A stretch of 64,000 bases of DNA from assembly GCA_019054805.1 (NCBI GenBank), contig JAHQIY010000031.1, positions 372,001 through 436,000 on the forward strand. Reading direction: 5' to 3'. Source of the stretch: Brachionus manjavacas (Eukaryota; Rotifera; Eurotatoria; Ploima; Brachionidae). Position 1 is the stretch's first letter. Each line of letters begins with the position of its first letter. The position numbers and the translations under genes are program-made. The notes under the pieces were generated by a model. The model searched no databases. It saw only the letters and a list, made by a program, of their open reading frames with translations, and was not told the origin of the DNA. Shown here in pieces: positions 40,171-49,779 of the stretch.

Positions 40171-43156
40171 TCAAAAATAATAATAGTATGGTTTATAATT
40201 TAAATCAAATTTTTGAAAAAGTTTGCTGAATTTAATAAACATTGGCCCAATTGTTTCTTCAATACTACGTTTGAAATTGTTAGGTCTTGCTCCAAGCTTA
40301 TCTATTAAAAAAAGGTTAATGAATTTCGAATAAAAATACCCAAATGTATTTTCACCAAAATCATTGAATTTTCCTTTGGATGGTATAGCGAAATGAGATT
40401 TGTTTCTTAAATCCATTTGGGTTTGTTTGATTGAATGATTTTTCACAAATACTGACTTGAGATTTGAAGGCGAATTGTTGGAATCAAAAATTTTGTGGAT
40501 GAATACAGATAGTTTTTTGATTACACGATGTTGAAAACAATCTAAGTTGAATTTATTGAGCGTAATATTTAGTTCGTTAAAGTCATCCAGTTTAGCAACA
40601 TTAAACCGAATATTTAGCAATTTAAGAAGGGTATAGTAGTACGTATTTGCTAATTTTTGCAATGCCCTTTTTGGGAAATAGATAAGAATTGACATACAGT
40701 AGTCGAAGTGAGGTAATATGAAAGATTTATAAAACTGCAGCCTCACTCTATGAGACAAGTAGAATAAACGATTGATCGAGTAAATGCGCTTATTGATGGA
40801 TTTTCGAAGGTCAGCTACATAATTGATGAATGTAAGTTTGTTGTCAATCGTAACGCCAAGTAGTTTGAAGTGATTAACAACTTCTACTTCATTGTTTCCT
40901 ATCACTATCGAGTTTGGGATTGCGCAGTTTTTCTTATTCGAGATAAACATTATTTTTGTTTTGTTCCAATTAATGTCTATTCGATTAAATCTACACCATG
41001 ATATTAGCTTCTGAATTGACCTGTTAAAGTCCTCAAATAAGTTTGACAATATTTGCCCAGTTTTTAGAATTGTGGTATCATCGGCAAATAGTTTGACCAT
41101 AAAATCATTTAAATAGCTAACAATGTCATTTATGAATATAAGAAATAGAAGCGGCCCAAGTACACTCCCTTGAGGAACCCCAAGTCTAATATTTTGTGGA
41201 CCTGAGGTACTATCACCGATCTTAACATATTGTATGCGATTTGTAAAATAGGACTTGAGGAGATCAATCGCAGAATCTGATAATCCATAACGCTTGAGTT
41301 TAGTTAACAATAACTTCGATTCAACTGAGTCAAAGGCCTTCTTGAAGTCAATGAATAAAATAAGTCCGATTAGGCGTTTACTTTTGATTTCATTCATTTT
41401 CGAGATTATTTCGTGTAGGGCTGACTCACAACTGTGATTTAATCGGAATCCATGTTGTTCGTTCGATATGCATTCGTTTAAATCGAGATATGAGAGCAGT
41501 TGTTTGTGTAATAACTTTTCGAATAGTTTTGCAATCGGGGGAAGAATAGATATGCCCCTATAGTTATTTATGTCCTCGGCACTACCTTTATTTTTGTAGA
41601 GTGGAGTAACTACAGCAGTTTTCCATTCAGCCGGAATAGTACAACTAATGATTGAATAGTTAAAAAGATATGCAATTATAGTTTTAAGTTTTGATGATGG
41701 TAGTTTAAATATTTTGGTTGGGATGCCACTACAACCTTGCGCACTGGAAGATTGCACGTCAGATAGTAATTTATTTATTTCGTTCGAATTTGTAAGACTA
41801 AATTTGAAATTATTTTCTTTTTTTACTTCACTGATAGGGATGACTCTTTCAATAAACTCCATGGATTCGTCCAAGGTTGAATCAGAAGATGATGAGATTG
41901 ACGTAAAAAAACAGTTGAATATGTTTGATAACTCGTTTTTGTTGTCAAAAACTTGGCCATCTAATTTTATGTGACTAATTGGGTTCTTTTCGCTTTTGTC
42001 GGATTTTATATTAATTTTTGAACTGTAGAACTCCCAAAACTTTTTGGAGTTTTTGAAATCATTTAGGGACTTATCTTTGAAGTATTCGATAAGTTTTTGA
42101 TCATTGTAATCTTTGAAAAGCTTGTTGTAATATTCATATATATCTTTGTCGTTTTGATCAAGTGTTCTTTTAGACCTTTTATATGCCGAGTCTTTAAGAT
42201 GTTTCAGTTTGATCAATTCATCATCGTACCAAGGAAAATACGAGCTATTTTTAATTTTTACAATTCGTTCTGGAGCTATTCGATCGATTACATTTAAGAT
42301 TTCACCTTTAACAAAGTGCCATTTCTCATCAATACTTTTAAGTGATTGGAGTGGTTTGAAATTGGCTTTTTCAATTTGTGAACTGATTTCAAGTTGGTTC
42401 GACTGGCAAAGGTTTCTACATTTAATTGTTTTGTACGTTTCATTTGGTTTTTTAATTAGTAAGCTTGCTACGACGAAATTATGATCACTGAATGGGCATG
42501 GAATAACATCAGTTTCTTCTATCAAATTTCCGTTATGAAGTAATAAGTCTATTAGGGTTGATGTTGTTTTGGTTTTGTTTGTTTTTTTGTAGTACTTGGA
42601 AGATTCTCTAGTCGGTTTGTGAATAAAATTTATTAGATCATTACTTGTACAAAAATCAGTAATGTTGGAGGTGAGCTTTGGGTCATAGTTCATATTTAAA
42701 TCTCCAAAGATAAAAAAGTGGTTCAGACAAGTTCAGAATATGTATAAAATCATCCAATTTATCTAGAAAATCTTTTTCTTTTGTATTGGGTGGTCGGTAA
42801 CAATATGCAAAATTAAATCTTTGACTATTAATTTTAAATTGGGTGTAAATAAGTTCTAGTTCATCAACAAGAATAGTTTTTGTTACGGACAATCCATATT
42901 TTATAAAAACCAGTAGACCGCCACCGTGTCTCGTTCTGTCCAGTCTTATTTTATTATAATGGTTATTTTTAAAGAATGTGTTAGGAATCGTTTCATCAAG
43001 TTTTGTTTCACTAAAACAAACAAAATCAAATTTTTTTGAGTTAAGTATTTCGTTTACTTCATATAGGTTATTTAGGATTGAATTAATATTTAAGTGTAGT
43101 GCTTGAAAGTTGGAGCTTGATTTATTAAAGTTTAAAAGTTCGTTTAAATATTTCAT
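40171..43156 (-). pseudogene. LINE-U ORF2: APE endonuclease + reverse transcriptase
   Basis: Met at 43156 (MKYLNELLNFNKSSS). Endonuclease: LHLNINSI (Asn), VCFSETKLDE (Glu), RLDRTRHGGGLLVF, FAYCYRPPN, then a one-base shift in a T run near 42,705 turns the expected GDLN motif into LWRF; the other frame reads FGDLNMNYDP, with CPFSDHNFVV (Asp-His). A linker of about 200 residues follows. RT: NNYRGISILPPIAKLFEKLL, NEQHGFRLNHSCESAL, LFIDFKKAFDSVES, LGVPQGSVLGPLLFLIFIND, LFADDTTIL (catalytic FADD), then a CR1/L2/Jockey-like C-terminal domain ending at 40171. Length about 995 codons, typical of APE LINEs. The single frameshift may be genuine or a homopolymer sequence error. Confidence 0.92.
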
Positions 43157-43189
43157 TCTTTTGCAGTTTTCGAGTGGTTGGATTAATTG

Positions 43190-45601
43190 TCAGTTGGATG
43201 TTGGGATTGGATTGATCTCACCATTTCTAATTTCACTTTCTATTTCAATTCTTTTTATGGGGATATCGTTCTGTGAAAAGTTGAAACCAACATTAAAAGC
43301 AATATACTTTGCAAAGAGGCAGACAAATACACCGCAGTCGTTATAATTCCCAGTTTGTTTTGGGTGATTTTGGTCGTTTACAACTTTCCAATGATTGGCA
43401 CTTTTAAGCTGCAGCATTTATTTTGATAGTATAGTGCTGATTTTTACTACAAGTTCAAAATCAATCAGGTATAAAGAATCATAAAGAGCCCAGTGATTCG
43501 TCTTTATAAATAATGGGAACAAAATAATATCGAAATTAAGTTTTTTGTATTTTTCTAAACTTTTTGGAAGTCCTCTGTGGTCAAGTGATAAAATTTTATG
43601 TATAAGAATTGAATCGATGACTTCAATCTTTGCTGAAGTTTTTGATGAGTTGCTAATTATTTTCATATAGCAATTAACGATTTTATCATTTAAACGCGCT
43701 CCAGATACAAGTGAATAGATGTCTGACATATCTATTGTAAAGCCATAAGCTGTGATGGTAGTCGGATCAAGTTGTGTAGGTTGATTGATACTAACATCAG
43801 TTTCCTGAGTAGGGTAGATCTTCATACAAGAAAAAGAATTATAACATTGGGTGTCCATTGATGTCGTGCTTGTCGTTTGAACAAAGATTTGACTTGATGC
43901 TATTGGAGCTGAAATCAAAACTTGACTCGAATTTGATTCTATTGGATTCGGGTTCAAGTGATTTGGACCTTTTTGGATTGAACCTGGGACAGGCTTCGGA
44001 TTGGTCTTGGTAATCTCAGTGCCAATCGGTGTTGTGCTTGGCAGCTGCTTTAAAACTTGACTTGGTTCAGAGTCATTTGGAGTCTGAGTCAAGTGATTTG
44101 GATCATTTTGGATTGGAATTGGGACAGGCTTCGGATTGGTCTTGGTACTCACAGTGCCAATCGGTGTTGTACTTGGCCGCTGATTCGAAGCTTGGATTGG
44201 TTTGGATTTTACTGGATTCAAACACAGACGTTTTGGATCTTTTGGAATTGCACAAGGGGCAGGCTTTGGATTGGTCTTGGTAATCTCAGTGTTATTTGAT
44301 GTTGTGTTTGACGGCTTATTCAAGGCATGGCTTGGTTTGGGTTTAATTGAATTCAGACTCACACGTTTTGGATCTTTTAGGATTGGACCTGGGACAGGCT
44401 TCGGATTGATGTTGGTAATCCCAGTGCCATTTGGTGTTATGTTTAGCCGGTTATTCAAAGTCTGGCTTGGTTTGGATTTTACTGAATTCAAACTCAAACG
44501 TTTTGGATCTTTTGGAATTGCACAAGGGGCAAGCTTTGGGTTGGTCTTGGTAATCTCAGTGTTAATTGATGTTGTGTTTGACGGCTTATTCAAGGCATGG
44601 CTTGGTTTGGGTTTAATTGAATTCAGACTCACACGTTTTGGATCTTTTAGAATTGGACCTGGGACAGGCTTCGGATTGATGTTGGTAACCACAGCGCCAA
44701 TTGGTGTTGTGCTTGGCAACTAATTTGAAACTTGACTTGGTTCAGAGCGATTTGGAGTCGGGTTCAAATTATTTGGAACTTTTTGGATTGAACCATGAAC
44801 AGGCTTCGGATTGATGTTGGTAACCTCAGCGCCAATTGGTGTTGTTTTTGGCAGCTGATTTGAAACTTGACTTGGTTCAGAGCCATTTGGAGTCGGGTTC
44901 GAATGATTTGGATCTTTTTTGATAGGACCTGGGACAGGCTTCAGATTGGTCTTGGTACTCTCAGTGCCAATCGGTGTTGTGCTTGGCAGCTGATTCAGGA
45001 CTTTCGGGTAATTGAGGCATTTTTTGCTCGTGCGTCTTTTCGCACTCGAAATTCTTTGGTATTTGGTTAGATGTTGATTGATGTAAACGAATTCAAAACC
45101 TTTTAATTTTCTTAAAATTTTTGCATTCTTTAGAACATGGTGAACATGCCAACTGCTTTCTAGTTCACAAACAATAGGTCTTGGGTAACTTGAATCGCTA
45201 TTGTAATTATCTATTCGATTAAATTGCAACGGGTATTGTTGATTCATTTTGTTAAATAGAAAACGAATAGCAGAATGGTCGCGTCCATTCTCTGGGAGAC
45301 CGATTATTATAACAAAATTTTCGCGTTCATATCGTGTATTGAATTCATCGGTTATTAATTCTAATATTTCGAGTTTGAACTTTTCGCTTAGTTCTGGGAT
45401 ATTTTGATTAATGTCGTTTAATTTAGTTCGCTCGAGTTTTTTTTTGAGTGCTTCTTGATCGTCTTGAAATACGAATGAAAAAAAAGAAAGAATTTTACTT
45501 ACCTTATTTTCAATGAATCCAAGTTTAGATTTTAATTCATGGTCATCAAGGTCAAGCGTAGTTTTTTTTGTATCAATTGTCATTTTATTAAGGAGAAACA
45601 A
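43190..45601 (-). pseudogene. LINE-U ORF1: repeat-rich protein with C-terminal ULP1-like protease
   Basis: About 800 codons in one frame with two in-frame stops (TAG at 44720, where neighbouring repeats have Gln CAG; TAA at 43418). Domains: a coiled-coil N-terminus and a globular part (FVIIIGLPENGRDHSAIRFL, resembling L1-type RNA-binding ORF1), then about eight tandem Pro/Thr/Lys-rich repeats of about 47 residues (NQLPSTTPIGTESTKTNLKP as the type). Next a C48 protease: YSLVSGARLNDKIVNCYMK (substrate groove LND), IKTNHWALYDSLYLIDF (catalytic His, Asp) and QTGNYNDCGVFVCLFAKYIA (Gln, Cys). It ends at 43190, 31 bases before ORF2. ULP1-type domains are known in a few LINEs (NeSL), which have a different endonuclease. 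The triad residues look intact. Confidence 0.85.
43900..45030 (-). repeat. Tandem 47-codon repeats in LINE-U ORF1
   Basis: About eight units of about 141 bp, anchored by TNPKPVPGPI and SEPSQV, alternating between two subtypes (KDPKRVSLNSIKPKPSHALN and KDPNHLNPTPN). Alternation implies duplication of a two-unit block. All units stay in frame, so length change without frameshift has been tolerated. Confidence 0.85.
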
Positions 45602-45742
45602 TCGATTAGCGCTAAAGTTTGTTTTAAAACGGTAGTTAACGACGATTTTGATCTCAATAGAGATTATTATAATTTATTATAATTTTTAAAATTTCAATTT
45701 AAATTTCGTGTATAATTATTCTTTTTTTTTTTTTTTTTTTTT

Positions 45743-47372
45743 TTCTTCTGAACTTTGAGCTTTTTAAAACAAATAATAATAAATGAAAAAACTACATTTT
45801 AGGTGGTGATCAAAACGCTTAAGAAAGCAAATAGGCTGCGTAGGGGAAAATGAAAATGGAATAATGCTGAAAAGAATAATTAATGAGCTAGACTTTTCAG
45901 TAATCAATGATAAGCGCCTACTTTTTATATTTACAAAAGGAATTACTTTGAAATTCTTGATCTTTTTTTAGTTTCAACTTCATTAATTGACAAAATTACC
46001 GACTTCAATGTCTTAAATAGTCAAGACATGACTAGTGACCATTTCCAAATCGAAGCATCAATTTCTATGGGCTATTAATTAAAAAATAAATCTACAGCTA
46101 AAAACTTAACTTTAAGAAAGCAAACTGTCAATTCTTTAGCGAGATTTTTAAATTCTCAAATAGTTATTTTCCCTGAAAGATCCATCACTATAGATCAACT
46201 AAATGATAAAATTAAAGAAAAAAAAAATTTCTGCTACTCATAAAAGCATTCCTTATCTTTTTCAGAAAATCTACAAAACCAGTCTTCCCCCGAACATTGT
46301 TATTCTGATAAAAGAACGCAAGAAAGTAAGAAGAAACTTTCAAAAAACTCGCTGTCTAAAGTTCAAGCAAAAATTTAAATCAACTGACATTTGAATTAAA
46401 AGTCTCTTTATAAAAATTCTGGAATCAAAATTGGTTTGATTTTATCAAGAAGATGAGAAAAAACCCACTGACAAGTAGACCTTTTTGAAAAAAATTAATA
46501 AATTTAAGAACAAAAAAAGGATCAAATTTAATCCCAAATTTGTTTATAAATGACAAGGAATTCAAAACTATTGAAGAAAAGGGAAAATGCTTTGAAGAAC
46601 TTTTATCTTCAATATTTAGTCCTAACTCTGATTTAATTGATACTAAGAAAGACTTCGAAATACTAAATTCTAACTGTGATTTTTTTAGAAAAAATAATCA
46701 CTGTAATTTTAATGATCCAATTTGTATAAATGAATTAATTATGGCTTTAAAAAGATTGAAAAATGAAGCGGCATCAGGACCTGACCAAATTCATTATCTA
46801 ATGTTAAAAAACTTACCTAGAAATTCATTAATAGAAATTATTGAACTTTTTAATTTATCTCTTCGAGAAGGTAGAGTCCCTAAAGCATGGAATACATCGA
46901 ACATTACTATGATTCAAAAAAAAGCCTCTTCTTTACAAGATCCTTTAAATTAAAGACCAATTAGCATAACGAGTTGTCTGGGAAAGTTACTGGAAAGAAT
47001 ACTATACTCAAGATTAAACAATTTTTTGGAACAAAATTTACTCCTTATCCAGGAGCAGTCTGGATTTAGAAAACACCGGCGAACATCAGATAATCTTTTC
47101 TTTTTAATTCAAAAAATTGTGGAATCATTTAATAGAAAAAAAAGAGTTTGCGGCCTGTTTTTTGATATTTGTAAAGCCTTTGATAGGGTTTGGCATGTAG
47201 GTTTACTTTTTAAATTGATTAAATTGAATCCACCTCAGTACTTGACCAACTGGATTAGGTCCTTTATAGATTCTAGGAGATTCAAGGTAAATGTGAATGA
47301 TCACCTAAGCGACGAATATCAAATAACTGCAGGTGTTTCTCAAGGCTCAGTTATTAGTCCTCCTTTATTTAG
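45743..47372 (+). repeat. About 1.63-kb direct repeat flanking LINE-U, right copy
   Basis: Begins immediately after the LINE-U 5' T-run. In the 46,590-46,950 section this copy differs from the left one at many positions and lacks several of its stop codons. Confidence 0.85.
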
Positions 47373-47827
47373 TAAATATATTAATGACATCTCCAAAAGA
47401 AATAAAACAAATAATGAATACTCTCTGCTTTTCGCAAATGATCTAGTTACATTCTTCATTTATAACAAAAAAGGGAACCTTGAAAATAAGATAAATTAAT
47501 ACACCAACGAACTAATCCATTGGTAGTTAGACTGGTGGAGGAATACAAAGAAGGTTTCGAATCAAGATTTTTTGAATACCCAACTCCATTGTGTAATTGC
47601 TACCTTACAATTTCTTCTTTTTTCCCTGAACAATCAATTTTTTAAAATATGTATCCTTTAACTCTCTAGTTCAATTTCATTAATTTTCCTTTATTTTAAA
47701 CCAGTTAATTACATTTTATTTTTTTTAATTTTTATTCTATCTTATTAACTATTTTATTTTGATTTTTTTTTTTTAATCTGAAGGGCTTTTGCTCGGTAGA
47801 GAAAACAAATAAACAAATAAAAATAAA
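45743..47827 (+). mobile_element. LINE-A copy 2 (continuation after LINE-U)
   Basis: Repeats 38435-40060 and then continues with the rest of LINE-A: RT motif B, SLLFANDLVTFF (catalytic FADD changed to FAND), an internal deletion from about 47,500 that removes most of the C-terminal domain, EEYKEGFESR, YPTPLCNCYLTISSFFPE, UTR and the tail GGGCTTTTGCTCGGTAGAGA. With copy 1 it rebuilds one LINE-A, so these are two halves of the same element overlapping by 1.63 kb. Confidence 0.88.
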
Positions 47828-47835
47828 GTAATTCT

Positions 47836-48230
47836 GTTATTCGCATTTAAAATGACAAGACCTATGTATCAAGTCCCTGAAGTGTCGTCACGTGATTAAC
47901 ACACTGTCAATTCGTGATGAAAATTATTTGAAATTTTACATTTAGGTGCCGACCCTAAATGCAGTGGTAACAAACAACATTTTGCGCACGGCATTAGTTT
48001 TATTCTTGTATAACTAGTTACAATTTTAAATAAGAAACATATTTATTTTTTCTCTCTATAAAATTATTATTTGTTCTCTCTCTTTTATATTTAACATACT
48101 AAGCGTTTGCCACAGAGTGGCCACTTTCTATTTTAGATTTCAATAAATTATTAAACAGCATAAGCTTATTTTATTTATTTATTTAATAAATAAAGAGAAA
48201 AACCAAATATTTTTCAGTCCCTCAGCCTTG
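47836..48230 (+). mobile_element. Possible LTR or leader of an LTR retrotransposon
   Basis: No coding frame. It has a TATA-like CTTTTATATTTAAC, an AATAAA-type signal (TTCAATAAATTATTAAACAG) and is followed by integrase-derived sequence. No second LTR is visible, so this is tentative. Confidence 0.25.
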
Positions 48231-48234
48231 CAAG

Positions 48235-48870
48235 ATGCTAGTAAAAAAGTTATTGATACTACGATTGCAAAACGCAGGAAGGTTGTTCTTAACTTTTTTC
48301 AACGGGAGGAGATCATCACTAAGAACAAGAATGGGTACTGCCCAAAAAACTTGCGCTAGATTAAATGGTTGGCTTCACTACAATTTATTACATTATCGCC
48401 AAAGGTTCAGCAGAACTAAGCAAATTCAGAAACGATAATCCAAGTGTGCGATCAGATGCACATTTTAGACTTCAAGCTATCCGCTATTAGACGAAGCACT
48501 CACTTAATTGTTTCTTTGTTCGAAAAAAACACTCTAAATCAATTAACACTGTGTTTACCCCTCTTTTCGCGTATAACATCGCCGTTCATGCTAGTACAGG
48601 TTTTACACCATTTGAAATTGTTTTCGGTATTAAACCAAGAATTCCGTTGGACTTATATAAGTATGTAAAAATGTTGATGAATTATTTTTAAGTAGAAATG
48701 AAGATGCTAATTTTGTTACATTTGATAATCATGAAGCACCTTTGAATATTAAAATTTCACACGATGTTATTTATTTCTGTAAAGACCAAGAAATTTAATT
48801 TCAAAATATATATGATAAAGCACGATATTTGTCCATGCGAGCACAACATGACTCCCCCCTTTATTAAGAG
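48235..48870 (+). pseudogene. LTR-retrotransposon integrase remnant
   Basis: Between stops and shifts it reads FAYNIAVHASTGFTPFEIVF then GIKPRIPLDLYK, the conserved end of a Gypsy-class integrase core (AYN...H.STG.TPFE..FG..P). The tail is RNEDANFVTFDNHEAPL and DKARYLSMRAQ. Upstream, about 48,235-48,420, an unassigned frame reads KKVIDTTIAKRRKVVLNFFQ. Heavily decayed. Confidence 0.6.
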
Positions 48871-48959
48871 TCGCTCCGAAGCTCGAAAAAAAAGAAAAAA
48901 ATAACAATTTTAAATTAAACTTTAAACAATAAAATTTAACAACATTATTTTAATTATTT

Positions 48960-49575
48960 TTTTTAAAGCAGCTACCTAATACCAAAACAGCAATTAAGAC
49001 AGATGCTAAATTTTAAAATGGAATTTCCTCATGTCTGGCATCCTCAAAGTACTAAGAATCTTCAAATATGATCAACTAAATTTTTACTCAAAATTATCAT
49101 TTATTACATCACTTAAATTCAATTAAATTCAATAATGTTCATTTTTTAATTTAAATTTATCTTCCCTACTTGAGGGAGTAAATTGGCTTAAAATGGAGAT
49201 GAAGCGGCATCTCTGCCTCCGTGATGGTGTCTCTGACTCAATTGAACTGTGTTTGAACAACATAAGATTTAAAAACTATAGAATTTTATTAAACCAACTT
49301 ATTGAACCTAATTGAGACTCACCTTTCTTGGTCAACTAAATTTTACTAAACTTAAACTGTAAATTCTTTTTCTTTCCTTTTTCTATTTTTATTTTTTTTT
49401 ATTTTTTTTTTGACTACTTATTTTATCTATTTACTTATTTTATGTATCGAGCATGAGCTCTTTCATGAGTATCAGAACTTAATTGACTTTTTTACATTAA
49501 TTTAAATTCTAATTTTTTTTATCTTTACTTTACTTCTTCTGAAGGAGGTTAATTATAAATTTATAAATAAATAAA
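48960..49575 (+). mobile_element. LINE-B 3' end, 5'-truncated
   Basis: Frameshifted remnant of the LINE-B C-terminus (FKYDQLNFYSKLSFITSLK; compare LFNFDELYLFSKLTFIDTIK at 52.5 kb), then a UTR ending TTCTGAAGGAGGTTAATTAT and AAATAAATAAA. Confidence 0.8.
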
Positions 49576-49779
49576 ACGAACTGCTGAGTTTTGTTAGACT
49601 TGTATCTCAATGAAAGTTAATTCAGACATGGAAAAGAGTAATCAATTATAGATCCGATTAAAGACTTATTTAGATATCCAATTGTGTAAAGTACAGACTT
49701 GACTTTGACTTTTGACCAACTCTGCTCTCAATTTTATCTTTAAGTTTAAGTTTGAATTTTTTATTTTATTTAGTTAAGA

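Larger units (their letters stand above)
40061..45742 (-). mobile_element. LINE-U: full-length LINE with ULP1-bearing ORF1
   Basis: 5.68 kb on the minus strand. 5' end at a long A-run (T-run on plus, about 45,720-45,744), short leader, ORF1 45601-43190, ORF2 43156-40171, then a UTR with a perfect 10-bp hairpin (TTTCAATCGA/TCGATTGAAA) and a short AATAAACTACTACTA end. Damage is limited to two in-frame stops in ORF1 and one frameshift in ORF2, so it is recent. It interrupts LINE-A, with an approximately 1.63-kb direct repeat of LINE-A on either side. Confidence 0.93.

Noticed and set aside
44029-44723. Long plus-strand open frames (up to 173 codons)
   Set aside because: They are antisense shadows of the tandem repeats of LINE-U ORF1; the repeat unit keeps several frames open.
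43900-45030. Regular repeats suggestive of a CRISPR-like array
   Set aside because: Units are contiguous coding repeats with no unique spacers, in a eukaryotic LINE ORF.
47026-47499. Second LINE-A RT frame as an independent active gene
   Set aside because: Catalytic FADD is changed to FAND and the C-terminal domain is deleted; it is the right half of one element split by LINE-U.
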